From Microbispora sp. H13382 (lineage in GTDB: Bacteria; Actinomycetota; Actinomycetes; Streptosporangiales; Streptosporangiaceae), in assembly GCF_014161445.1 (NCBI RefSeq), contig NZ_JABBXA010000004.1, positions 368,075-432,074 of the forward strand: a DNA stretch of 64,000 bases. Reading direction: 5' to 3'. The position numbers and the translations under genes are program-made. This document shows, piece by piece, positions 8,002 to 15,737 of the stretch (position 1 is the stretch's first letter; every line of letters begins with the position of its first letter). The notes below the pieces were generated by a model. It ran no database searches. It saw nothing but the letters and a program-made list of their open reading frames with translations, and was not told the origin of the DNA.

Positions 8002-8361
8002 TCAGGTCGCGATGTCGGGGTACGGCATGGCCATGTGGGCCAGCCGCCGGGCGTACTCGGTCTGGAAGCCCAGCGGCTCGTGGTCGCGCTCGAACATCGC
8101 GATGAACAGCGTGAGCGTGAGGAAGGGGTGCGCGCCCAGCTCGAACAGCTTCGGGTAGTCGTGGCCGGCCAGGGCCTCGCGCTCGGCGTCCTCGAAGCGC
8201 AGCCAGGTGGACGCCTCCCCGCCGTGGCAGCTCAGCAGCCGGTTGGCGTACTCGGCCTCCCACCACTCGACCGTGCCCCGGGGGTCCTCGCGGTAGCGCT
8301 CGACCAGGCCGGGGTCGCGGTCCACGGTGAACAGGAACTTGTTCAGCAGGTACTTGCTCAC
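8002..8361 (-). CDS. ligA: LigA-type (alpha) subunit of a class III extradiol dioxygenase
   Basis: 119 residues, all-helical, matching the small alpha subunit of protocatechuate 4,5-dioxygenase (KYLLNKFLFTVDRDP near the start, ERYREDP, then HDYPKLFELGAHPFL). In LigAB this subunit closes over the active site of LigB. The GTG at 8361 overlaps the ligB stop by 4 bp (GTGA), so the two subunits are translationally coupled; a longer open frame into ligB is an artefact. The symbol is used for family membership, and the substrate is unknown. Confidence 0.85.
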   Translation of the reverse strand: MSKYLLNKFLFTVDRDPGLVERYREDPRGTVEWWEAEYANRLLSCHGGEASTWLRFEDAEREALAGHDYPKLFELGAHPFLTLTLFIAMFERDHEPLGFQTEYARRLAHMAMPYPDIAT

Positions 8362-9221
8362 GCCACGCCTCCGTTGGGGTACCAGGTGAAGTAGGCCTCC
8401 ATGGTGTGGAACAGGTCGTAGGTGTCGACGTAGTCGGCCTTGGCGCCCTCGCCGGCCACGCCCATCATCAGCATGAAGTCCATGAAGCCGTGGGTGGCGT
8501 TGCCGGGCAGGTGCAGGCTGTCGAGGGTGACCTCCGACAGGCACCCCTCGATGTCGCCGGAGGAGATCCACTCGACCGCCCTGCGGTCGAACTCGGGGTC
8601 GGGCCCGTGCGGGCCGAACTGGCGCGGCCCGCCGAGCTCCAGCGACAGGTGCCCGGTGCCGATCACGGCCACCCGCCTGTCGGCCGGCCACGACTCCACC
8701 AGCTCCCGGATCGCGCGGCCGAGCTGCACGAACCGCTTCGGCCGCGGCAGCGGCGGGGCGAAGATGTTGGTGTAGATCGGCACGATCGGCAGGTCGTTCT
8801 GCGGCCGCAGCGTGATGATCGGGCAGGTGATCGAGTGGTCGATCCGCAGCTCGTTGGAGAAGGCCAGGTCGAAGCCCGCGTCCAGGCCCTCCCGCAGGAT
8901 GTACGCCGACAGGTCCTCCTGGCCGGTGAAGAACATCCGGGGCAGGCCGAACTCGCGTTCCTCGTTGTACCAGTTCGCGTCGTAGAACGGCGCCTTGCCG
9001 ACGAGGAACTGCGGCATGTTGTCGAGCCAGAGCTGGTGGAAGTGGTCGGAGCCGACCATGACCAGCACGTCGGGCCGCGCCTTCGTCAGCGTCTCCCGGA
9101 ACGCCTCGACCTTGCGCACCCACTCGTCGGCGAACGGCGGGCGGTCCTCGCCGGTGGCCGTGCTGGCGCGGTAGTAGAACGGGTGATGGGTGGACGCGAT
9201 CACCGCGACCAGTTCAGCCAT
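8358..9221 (-). CDS. ligB: LigB-type catalytic (beta) subunit of a class III extradiol dioxygenase
   Basis: 287 residues of the LigB superfamily, which opens catechol-type rings with non-haem Fe(II). Candidate iron ligands are His12 in STHHPFYY and His60 or His62 in GSDHFHQLW; IGTGHLSLEL corresponds to the conserved catalytic-His block. The length fits LigB proper (about 300). The gene follows the citryl-CoA-lyase-like gene with an 8-bp overlap and precedes ligA with a 4-bp overlap. Usual partners of the protocatechuate 4,5-cleavage route (ligC, ligI, ligJ, ligK) are not in the window, so the substrate need not be protocatechuate. Confidence 0.88.
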   Translation of the reverse strand: MAELVAVIASTHHPFYYRASTATGEDRPPFADEWVRKVEAFRETLTKARPDVLVMVGSDHFHQLWLDNMPQFLVGKAPFYDANWYNEEREFGLPRMFFTGQEDLSAYILREGLDAGFDLAFSNELRIDHSITCPIITLRPQNDLPIVPIYTNIFAPPLPRPKRFVQLGRAIRELVESWPADRRVAVIGTGHLSLELGGPRQFGPHGPDPEFDRRAVEWISSGDIEGCLSEVTLDSLHLPGNATHGFMDFMLMMGVAGEGAKADYVDTYDLFHTMEAYFTWYPNGGVA

Positions 9222-10059
9222 GCGAACCTCCAGTGGCGTCAGGGGCGTAGGGCTCGGGGTCGACGGACCGGTTGTTGAGGTCCACCGACAGGAAGATCTC
9301 GTTCGCCACCGGGCGGCGCAGCTCCTCGGCGAGCTGCCCGATCAGGCCGGCCGTACGGGCGAGCAGGGCGAAGCCGCGCAGCAGTTCGAGCGGCAGGCCG
9401 AGGTCGGCGAGCGCCGCGCCGCACACGCCCGCGCCGTTGAGCGGCAGCTTCTTGCCCAGCACCTCGGGATGCACGCGGCCGATCGCGGTGAACAGCGACA
9501 GGTGCGGCCCGACCAGGTTCTCCTCGGCGGCGATTCGCAGCAGCCGGGGCGTGCGGGGGTCGCCCTCCTTGTGCACGTGGTGGCCGAGGCCGGGGATGAA
9601 GCGCCCCTCCTGCCGCCGGGCCCGTACGGTCTCCAGGGCGAGGGCGTCCCAGCCGGCGTCGTCGGACGGCGGCGGCCCTTCGTGGGCCGTCAGCACCTGG
9701 TGCAGGAACCGGCCGCAGTCCTCGGTCACGCCGAGGAAGCGCGACCCGCCGCCGAGCAGCCCGGCCGCGAGCGCGCCCTGGATCGAGTCGGGCGCGGACA
9801 GGTACGTCAGCCGGGTGACGATCGCGGTCGGGGTGAACCCGTGGTCGGCCAGCGCGGCGAGCACGGCCTCGAACACCCGGGTCTCACCCGGCGTGGGCCG
9901 CCGCTGGGCGGCGAGCCAGAACGCGAGCTCGCCGAACCCGACCTTTCCCATCACGTCCTCGGCGAGGTCGCAGCCGAGCAGGGTGATCGACCTGAGCGAG
10001 GACGCTCCCAAGGCCGTGGGGTACGACGGCCGCTCGATCATCTCGGGCCGGTCAGACAT
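9214..10059 (-). CDS. Citryl-CoA lyase-like protein (short citrate-synthase fold)
   Basis: 281 residues, much shorter than citrate synthase (about 430), with the family motif GLGHHVHKEGDPRTPRL (compare GFGHRVYK..DPRA in citrate synthase) and the C-terminal VNEIFLSVDLNN region. Such short members act as citryl-CoA lyases, splitting citryl-CoA to acetyl-CoA and oxaloacetate, or cleave related 3-hydroxy-3-carboxy acyl-CoAs. It overlaps the CoA-transferase stop by 8 bp and the ligB start by 8 bp. The pairing with a CoA-transferase suggests that a ring-cleavage product is activated as a CoA thioester and then split; this is inference. Confidence 0.78.
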   Translation of the reverse strand: MSDRPEMIERPSYPTALGASSLRSITLLGCDLAEDVMGKVGFGELAFWLAAQRRPTPGETRVFEAVLAALADHGFTPTAIVTRLTYLSAPDSIQGALAAGLLGGGSRFLGVTEDCGRFLHQVLTAHEGPPPSDDAGWDALALETVRARRQEGRFIPGLGHHVHKEGDPRTPRLLRIAAEENLVGPHLSLFTAIGRVHPEVLGKKLPLNGAGVCGAALADLGLPLELLRGFALLARTAGLIGQLAEELRRPVANEIFLSVDLNNRSVDPEPYAPDATGGSHG

Positions 10060-11230
10060 CCTCGTTCTCCTCCCGCGTCAGCCATTCGCGCAGCTCGTCT
10101 CCGTGCTCGTCCAGCTCCGGCGGCGGCAGCCGGTAGGCGGCGGGGGTCGCGGAGAACCGGATCGGGTGGCGGGTGGTCGGGACGGCCCGGTCGCCCTGGC
10201 CCACCTCCACGACCGGGTCGAGCCCGAAGCGCTCGGCCATGGCGAACCCGCCGTCGATGGTGTTGATCGGCCCGCACGGCACCCCCGCCGCGACCAGCAG
10301 CTCGAACCACTCCAGCGCGCCGCGCGTGGCCAGCCTCTCGACCAGGATGGGCCGCAGCTCCTCGCGGCGCGCGGTCCGGTCGGCGTTGCGCGCGAAGCGC
10401 GGGTCGCCGGCGATCTCCGGGATGCCGAGCACCTCGCACAGCTTGCGGAACTGGCCGTCGTTGCCGGCCGCGACGATGAGGTCGTTGTCGGCGGTGGGCA
10501 GCGGCTCGTAGGGGAACACGCTCGGGTGGGCGTTGCCCATGCGGTAGGGGACGACGCCGCCGGCGACGTACGCGGAGCTGTGGTTGACCAGGCCGGTCAG
10601 CGCCGAGGACAGCAGGTTGACCTCGACGTGCTGGCCCTGCCCGGTGGCGTCGCGGTGGCGCAGGGCGGCGAGGACGCCGATGGCGGCGTGGTTGCCCGCC
10701 ATCACGTCGAAGACGGAGATCCCCGCGCGGTACGGCGGTCCCTCCGGGTCGCCGGTGAGGCTCATCAGGCCCGACATGGCCTGCACCATGAGGTCGTAGC
10801 CGGGCACGTCACGGCCCGCGCCCGAGCCGAACCCGCTGATCGAGGCGTACACCACGCCGGGGTTGGCCGCGTTCACCGAGGCGTAGTCGAGGCCGTACTT
10901 GGCGAGCCCGCCCGGCTTGAAGTTCTCCACCAGCACGTCGGCACGGCGGGCCAGCTCCCGGGCCACCCGGGCGTCCTTCTCGTCACGCAGGTCGAGCGCG
11001 ATCGAGCGTTTGCCCCGGTTGACCCCCAGGTAGTACGTGGACACGTCGCCGCGTACGGGCGGCGTCCAGGTGCGGGTGTCGTCTCCCCTGGGCCCTTCGA
11101 CCTTGACGACCTCGGCGCCCATGTCGGCCAGCAGCATCGTGGCGTACGGCCCGGCCAGGACCCGCGAGAAGTCGGCCACCAGCACGCCGGACAGCGGCCC
11201 GCCTCCCCGCTCGGGCGCGGTGTCTGTCAT
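10052..11230 (-). CDS. CaiB/BaiF-family (family III) CoA-transferase
   Basis: 392 residues. Family III hallmarks are present: LADFSRVLAGPYATMLLADMG near the N-terminus, KVEGPRGDDTR, RGKRSIALDL, the region ADVLVENFKPG, and GYDLMVQAMSG, followed by the dimer-threading C-terminal part. The catalytic Asp expected after GYD in this family is visible. These enzymes move CoA between carboxylic acids. The ATG at 11230 has GGGGGAG upstream and is preferred to the frame extending to 11320. It is the first gene of the leftward group, and an operator-like sequence lies 38-54 nt before it. Confidence 0.88.
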   Translation of the reverse strand: MTDTAPERGGGPLSGVLVADFSRVLAGPYATMLLADMGAEVVKVEGPRGDDTRTWTPPVRGDVSTYYLGVNRGKRSIALDLRDEKDARVARELARRADVLVENFKPGGLAKYGLDYASVNAANPGVVYASISGFGSGAGRDVPGYDLMVQAMSGLMSLTGDPEGPPYRAGISVFDVMAGNHAAIGVLAALRHRDATGQGQHVEVNLLSSALTGLVNHSSAYVAGGVVPYRMGNAHPSVFPYEPLPTADNDLIVAAGNDGQFRKLCEVLGIPEIAGDPRFARNADRTARREELRPILVERLATRGALEWFELLVAAGVPCGPINTIDGGFAMAERFGLDPVVEVGQGDRAVPTTRHPIRFSATPAAYRLPPPELDEHGDELREWLTREENEDV

Positions 11231-11260
11231 CCGGCTCCCCCTTCTTGCTGTGACTGCAGT

Positions 11261-11284
11261 GTCCGCTGAACGGACATCGGTCCG
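11261..11284. promoter_or_regulatory. Putative IclR operator, copy 2
   Basis: Half-sites GTCCG (11261-11265), CGGAC (11271-11275) and GTCCG (11280-11284) alternate as at 5136-5163. The 17-mer GAACGGACATCGGTCCG (11268-11284) differs from copy 1 at two positions and keeps the perfect 5-4-5 inverted repeat. TGTCCG/CGGACA (11260-11276) gives a second overlapping dyad. It lies between the divergent CoA-transferase and amidohydrolase genes. Confidence 0.65.
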
Positions 11285-11483
11285 TGACGCCGATTCTGGC
11301 ACAGGCGTCTCTCTGGTCAAACGGGGTGGCGGCTACTTCGTCGCAGGATGCAGGGGAAAACGCATGGTTGACAGCGGGGACGGCGCTCGGGAAAGTAACA
11401 GCGGATGCGGCACTGACCGTATGGCGGACAACTGTTCGCCGGATGCGGCCGTGCTCGGCCATGTGAGGGTGAGGAGTTCGACG

Positions 11484-12932
11484 ATGAACGAGCCGACCGA
11501 TTTCGGGCCGGAACGGCCCGTGCTGCTGCGCGGCGGGACGGTGCTGCCGATGGACGACGGGCACAGTGTGCTGCCGGGCACCGACGTCCTCGTCGTCGGC
11601 GACCGGATCGCGGAGGTGGGGCCGGACCTGCCCGCGCCGGACGGCGCCGTGGTCGTCGACGCCACCGGCGGCATCGTCATGCCCGGCATGATCGACACTC
11701 ACCGCCACATGTGGCAGACGGCGATGCGCGGCTACGGCGCCGACTGGACGCTGACGCAGTACTTCGTCTGGTACTACCTGGAGTACGGCAAGCTGTGGCG
11801 GCCGGAGGACGTGCACGCCGGCAACCTGCTGGCCGCGATCGAGGCGATCGACGCCGGTGTCACGACGGTCGTGGACTGGTCGCACGGGCTGCGGACCGTC
11901 GACCACGCCGACGCGGCCGTCGACGCTCTGCGGGCGGTGCCCGGCCGGTTCGTGCTGGCCTACGGCAACATCCAGGCGCCGCCGGCCGAGTGGACCGGCG
12001 CGCCGGAGTTCCGCGACTTCGTCGACCGCCGCATCACAGGCGACGACATGCTGGGCTTCCAGATCGCCTTCGACGTCACCGGCGACCCGGCCTTCCCCGA
12101 GAAGCCGGCCTTCGAGGCGGCCCGCGACCTCGGCGTCCCCGTCACGACCCACGCGGGCGTGTGGGGCGCGACCAGCGACGACGGCATCCGGCTCATGTAC
12201 GAGCACGGCTTCATGACGCCCGAGACGGTCTACGTCCACGCAGCCTCGCTGTCGGCGGACTCCTATCACCGCATCGCCGCCACCGGTGGTTCGATCTCGG
12301 TCTCCACCGAGAGCGAGCAGAGCGCGGGCCAGGGCTACCCGCCCACCTGGGCCATCCGCGCGCACGACATCCCGGTCTCGCTGTCGATGGACACGAGCGT
12401 CTGGTGGAGCGGTGACCTGTTCTCGGCGATGCGCACCACGCTCGGCGCCGACCGCTCCCGGGAGCACATGGAGGCGCACGCCAGGGGGGAGACGATCACC
12501 CACTGCAGCCTGCGCGCCGACCAGGTGGTGGACTGGGCGACGCGCGGCGGCGCCCGCGCCATCGGCCGCGCCGACGACCTCGGCAGCATCGAAGCGGGCC
12601 GGAAAGCCGACATCGTGCTCATCAAGAACGACGCGTCGCCCGTGTCGTTCCCGCTGCTCAACCCCTACGGGCACGTCGCGTTCCAGGCGCAGCGCGGCGA
12701 CGTGCACACGGTGCTCGTGAACGGCCGGGTGGTCAAGCACGAGCACCGTCTGGTCGGCGTGGACCTCGCCGCGGCCCGCCGCGAGGTGGAGCGGACGGTC
12801 GAGTACCTGCGCTCGACCCTGGGTGAGGAGGCATGGCAGAAGGGGATGAACCCGGACATCCCCGAGACGAAGATCCTCGACAACCCCTACACGTACACCG
12901 ACTACCACAGCGCGGCGACGCACAGCCGCTGA
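11484..12932 (+). CDS. Atz/Trz-type metal-dependent amidohydrolase
   Basis: 482 residues of the amidohydrolase superfamily, cytosine-deaminase/atrazine-chlorohydrolase branch. Metal-site motifs are in order: the first-strand HxH as DTHRHMW (about residue 75), TTHAGVW, VHAASLS, and the metal-binding Asp in SMDTSVWW. The tail KADIVLIKNDASPV closes the composite beta-sandwich. The family removes amino or other groups from heterocycles. GAGGAG at 11471-11476 fixes the ATG at 11484. It is divergent from the ring-cleavage group and shares its operator region, so it may supply or process the same compound, possibly an N-heterocycle; this is inference. Confidence 0.85.
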   Translation: MNEPTDFGPERPVLLRGGTVLPMDDGHSVLPGTDVLVVGDRIAEVGPDLPAPDGAVVVDATGGIVMPGMIDTHRHMWQTAMRGYGADWTLTQYFVWYYLEYGKLWRPEDVHAGNLLAAIEAIDAGVTTVVDWSHGLRTVDHADAAVDALRAVPGRFVLAYGNIQAPPAEWTGAPEFRDFVDRRITGDDMLGFQIAFDVTGDPAFPEKPAFEAARDLGVPVTTHAGVWGATSDDGIRLMYEHGFMTPETVYVHAASLSADSYHRIAATGGSISVSTESEQSAGQGYPPTWAIRAHDIPVSLSMDTSVWWSGDLFSAMRTTLGADRSREHMEAHARGETITHCSLRADQVVDWATRGGARAIGRADDLGSIEAGRKADIVLIKNDASPVSFPLLNPYGHVAFQAQRGDVHTVLVNGRVVKHEHRLVGVDLAAARREVERTVEYLRSTLGEEAWQKGMNPDIPETKILDNPYTYTDYHSAATHSR

Positions 12933-12997
12933 CCTGGTACGCAGTGCGATCGAACCGGGGGAAACCCTGGGAGATTCATGATTGTTTGCGGTTCTTT

Positions 12998-13012
12998 GTG
13001 AGATTGGCTCAC
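12998..13012. promoter_or_regulatory. Inverted repeat upstream of the Gly/Ser-rich protein gene
   Basis: GTGAG-N5-CTCAC is a perfect 5-bp dyad in an AT-richer stretch about 80 nt before the start at 13090. It could be a small operator; no specific regulator is indicated. Confidence 0.35.
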
Positions 13013-13089
13013 TCCTGGGGTTAATGTGGGCAGCCACCCGCGGAAGCCGTGGAGCTTTCCCCCGTAACGACCGCTGGGAGTTGTCTCAC

Positions 13090-13695
13090 ATGCAAGGGCG
13101 CGTCCCGTCGCAGACGAGCCAGGATGATCATTTCGGGCAGGAGATCCTCTCCAGCCGGGATGAGCCGTCGGCCACGACCAAGAACAGGAAGCCTCTCGTC
13201 ATCGCCGCCGCGGCCCTGGTCGCCGTACTGGCCGCCGGGGGAGCGGGCTACGCGCTGCGCGACGGCTCGGGCCCGGCGGACCCGCCCGCCGCGGGCGGCG
13301 TGCAACAGTCGGCCCCCGCCCAGGACGGCGGCTCCGCCGGTGACGGCACCGGCGACCAGGCCGGGGCGGAGGGCGGACAGGACTCGCAGGGCTCGGCGGA
13401 TCAGGGCTCCGGGGACCAGAGCGCGGGGGACCAGAGCGCGACGGGGTCCGGCGGAGACGGCTCCGGTGGCGGCCAGGCGCCCGCCGGAGGCGGCGCGGGC
13501 GCCGCGGCCGGGTCCTCGGGCGGCGGCTCCTCCTCCGGGCGGCAGGGCTCCGGCGCGGACCGGGCCGGGACCGGCTCGTCCAAGACGGGCGGTGTCTCGA
13601 AGGGCGGTTCGAGCCAGGACCAGGGCGAGGTGCCTGTGGGCGCCGACGGAGCCCCCGGGGTCATTCCCGGCGCCTGCGCCGACTCCGGCTGCTGA
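13090..13695 (+). CDS. Single-pass membrane protein with a Gly/Ser/Gln-rich extracytoplasmic tail
   Basis: 201 residues. A polar N-terminus of about 37 residues is followed by one hydrophobic segment (LVIAAAALVAVLAAGGAGYAL, roughly 38-58) and a long disordered tail of Gly, Ser, Ala, Gln and Asp repeats such as SGDQSAGDQSATGSG. The end, VIPGACADSGC, has two Cys residues. The ATG at 13090 is favoured because GGGAG lies 10 nt upstream and the residues before it look random. No family is recognised. Topology suggests an inside-out anchor with a flexible tail reaching into the cell wall. Confidence 0.65.
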   Translation: MQGRVPSQTSQDDHFGQEILSSRDEPSATTKNRKPLVIAAAALVAVLAAGGAGYALRDGSGPADPPAAGGVQQSAPAQDGGSAGDGTGDQAGAEGGQDSQGSADQGSGDQSAGDQSATGSGGDGSGGGQAPAGGGAGAAAGSSGGGSSSGRQGSGADRAGTGSSKTGGVSKGGSSQDQGEVPVGADGAPGVIPGACADSGC

Positions 13696-13782
13696 CCCCC
13701 TGCCCGGCCGGCCTCTTCTTGACGGGGTCGCCCTCGCAGGCTGCCGTGCGCGTGATGGCGGCCGGACGGCTGCGCGATGTGG

Positions 13783-14286
13783 TCAGGAGGACGGGCCGGG
13801 CCAGCCGAGCGGGAAGGCGATGCGGGCGGGCGGTTCGCCCGCCGCCTCGTTGAACTCCCTCATGGCGACGATGAGGGCCTGCCGCCGGGACGCCGGCATC
13901 CGCGTGAGGATCGCGGCGATCTCCTCCTTGCGCCGGGCGGTGACCTCGTCCACGATGCGCCGCCCGGTGTCGGTCAGCCGCAGCAGGGTCTCCCGCCGGT
14001 TGTGCGGATTGACCTCACGCTCCAGCAGGCCGGTGACGGCGAGGCGGTCGGCCATGCGCATGGCGGTCGACGGGTTCACGCCGAGCTTGTCGGCCAGCGT
14101 CACCAGCTTGGTCTCCCCTTGTCCGACCACCAGCAACATGCGGAACTGCGGCAGGGTGACGCGGTCCTCCGCGGCGGCGAGGGACCGCGCGGAGACCGCG
14201 ACGAGCACGCGAGAGGCGGTGAGCACGGCGACGGTGACGGCCTCCAGGTCGTCGCCGGTGGGCTCCTCGTCCGCTTCCTTTGCCAT
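13783..14286 (-). CDS. MarR-family transcriptional regulator
   Basis: 167 residues with a winged helix domain: LPQFRMLLVVGQGETKLVTLADKLGVNPSTAMRMADRL holds the recognition helix, followed by the wing VNPHNRRETLLRLTDTGR. No Shine-Dalgarno is visible before either candidate start; the ATG at 14286 lies 8 nt after a TAAAAA -10-like hexamer, so the mRNA may be leaderless. A perfect dyad, TTGCA-CCC-TGCAA, lies 40-52 nt upstream and is the expected type of site for an autoregulating MarR dimer. The next gene upstream on the same strand encodes a Cys-rich four-helix protein whose 3' end is 12 bp from the dyad. Confidence 0.85.
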   Translation of the reverse strand: MAKEADEEPTGDDLEAVTVAVLTASRVLVAVSARSLAAAEDRVTLPQFRMLLVVGQGETKLVTLADKLGVNPSTAMRMADRLAVTGLLEREVNPHNRRETLLRLTDTGRRIVDEVTARRKEEIAAILTRMPASRRQALIVAMREFNEAAGEPPARIAFPLGWPGPSS

Positions 14287-14325
14287 AGGCACCGTTTTTA
14301 CACGCTCGCTCGCGCCCCCATGTCA

Positions 14326-14338
14326 TTGCACCCTGCAA
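14326..14338. promoter_or_regulatory. Candidate MarR operator
   Basis: TTGCA-CCC-TGCAA is a perfect 5-3-5 inverted repeat in the 63-bp gap upstream of the marR gene and next to the end of the Cys-rich protein gene. Position and symmetry suit negative autoregulation. Confidence 0.55.
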
Positions 14339-14349
14339 ATAAACGAGTG

Positions 14350-14757
14350 TCAGCCGAGCGAGGCCAGCAGCTCGTTGCAGGCCTGGGCGCAGCGGCGGCA
14401 CGCTTCGGCGCACACCCGGCAGTGCTCGTGCACGTGGGCGTGCTGACCACACTCGTCACCGCAGCTGCGGCACGCCTGCGCGCAGGCCTCCAACTGGGCG
14501 CGGGTCAGGTTCGCGTCGTAACCGGTGTGCCGCGACAGCACCCGGCCCGTCGTCGCGCAGATGTCGGCGCAGTCGAGGTTGGTGCGGATGCAGCGGACCA
14601 GTTCCGCCACCGCGTGCTCGCTCAGACAGGCGTCCGCGCAGGCCGTGCAGGTCTGCGCGCAGTCGAAGCAGGCCTCGATGCAGTTCGCCAGCACCTGCCT
14701 GTCCACGCCGCCGAGGTCGGCGGGGTAGGTCTCCAGCATCACTCCGGCGTGTCCCAT
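14350..14757 (-). CDS. Cys-rich four-helix-bundle copper-binding protein (Csp/DUF326-like)
   Basis: 135 residues with about 18 Cys, most in CxxxC or CxxC spacing along helices (ACFDCAQTCTACADAC, ACAQACRSCGDEC, CRVCAEACRRCAQAC). This is the pattern of cytosolic copper storage proteins (Csp3-like), which bind many Cu(I) ions inside a four-helix bundle. A His cluster (CGQHAHVHEHC) adds possible metal ligands at the mouth. No signal peptide is seen, so it is cytosolic. GGAAGGAG lies 7 nt before the ATG. The adjacent MarR gene is a candidate partner, though MarR proteins are not the usual copper sensors. Confidence 0.85.
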   Translation of the reverse strand: MGHAGVMLETYPADLGGVDRQVLANCIEACFDCAQTCTACADACLSEHAVAELVRCIRTNLDCADICATTGRVLSRHTGYDANLTRAQLEACAQACRSCGDECGQHAHVHEHCRVCAEACRRCAQACNELLASLG

Positions 14758-14996
14758 GGCATCGCTCCTTCCGGTCTCGAACGAGCGGCTCCGTGAAGCG
14801 GCGAAGACCCCGGCCGGTGCGGCCGGGCCCGTCGAGCCCCGGCGCCCGGCCGGCTGTCCGATCGGGGTCGTGACGGCCGAAAAGCTCGTTCAGCTCTGGG
14901 CCATACCCGCCGGCAGAGACGTAAACGGAGAAGATCCCGTGTGCTGATCGTCTTCCGGGGTAGTCGTGGGGGCACCGGAAATCGTGGAGGGACACC

Positions 14997-15176
14997 ATGG
15001 GCTGGAGCTATCGAAAAGCGATCAAGATGGGACCGTTCAGGCTCAACCTCTCACGCGGCGGCGTCGGGCACAGCTTCGGCGGACGCGCATTCCGCGTCAC
15101 GAAGACGGCGGACGGGCGCCGTACCCTCACCGTGAACCTGCCCGGCGGCTTCCACTGGAGGAAGACGCTCAACTAG
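14997..15176 (+). CDS. DUF4236 small protein
   Basis: A 59-residue gene easily missed because of its size: ATG at 14997 with GGAGGG about 4-5 nt upstream, stop TAG at 15174-15176. The protein begins MGWSYRKAIKMGPFRLN, the hallmark of DUF4236 (G-W-x-Y-R-K then GPFR-N), and continues LSRGGVGHSFGGRAFRV with a basic end. The function of the domain is unknown; it is usually the N-terminal piece of small bacterial proteins, and here it stands alone. It is divergent from the Cys-rich protein gene. Confidence 0.85.
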   Translation: MGWSYRKAIKMGPFRLNLSRGGVGHSFGGRAFRVTKTADGRRTLTVNLPGGFHWRKTLN

Positions 15177-15333
15177 CCGTGGGCGGCCGGCGCCTCGGGC
15201 GCGCCCCCCGGCGCGCGCCCGCGGGCCCGGGCTCCTCCGATGCCTCTTTGGTCGTGGCTCTGGATACCCGGTGAAACGGCGTCGGCGACCGCCCGGCCGG
15301 ACGGGGCCGCCATCCGCGCTCGGCGGACGGCAC

Positions 15334-15561
15334 TCACTCCTTGGGGTGCAGGGCCGACGGCTTATGCACCGCGGCCCCGCCGCTCTTCTCGCTGCGTACG
15401 AGGAACTGCGGGTCCTCGGGCGAGGCGGCCACGGTGCGGCCCGCCTCCTCCGTGCGCTCGGTGATCTTCTTTTCGACCTTGCCGGTCGCGGTGCCGCCGT
15501 GGCTCTTCCAGGTGACCTCGTCTCCGACCGACAGCTCTTCCTTCTTGTCTTTCTCACTCAT
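15334..15561 (-). CDS. Small Tudor-like protein (DUF2945 / hypervirulence-associated type)
   Basis: 75 residues, starting MSEKDKKEELSVGDEVTWKSHGG and continuing TATGKVEKKITERTEEAGRTV. The core (GDEVTWKSHGGTATGKV) matches the DUF2945 Tudor-like fold, a small SH3-like barrel found in many bacteria with no settled role. The frame continues upstream to 15654, but that part looks random. The Shine-Dalgarno before the ATG at 15561 is weak. It faces the HicB-like gene divergently. Confidence 0.7.
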   Translation of the reverse strand: MSEKDKKEELSVGDEVTWKSHGGTATGKVEKKITERTEEAGRTVAASPEDPQFLVRSEKSGGAAVHKPSALHPKE

Positions 15562-15737
15562 ACGCCCGGCCCTACCCGGGGAAACGCGCCGTCCTCCCGG
15601 CATCGCCCCCAAAGGGTTCTTATTCCGGCAAAGCTCCCGTGCTAACCCGCACACGAGCGAGAGCCGGTTGGGGTGATCTCCGTATTGTTGCCACTTCGGC
15701 GGGATTACCCCGGTGCCCTCCCGCGCACGGTGGGAGC

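Noticed and set aside
10983-13037. Large leftward open frame opposite the amidohydrolase gene
   Set aside because: Composition is Arg/His/Val/Gly-rich with no domain, as expected for an antisense shadow in high-GC DNA.
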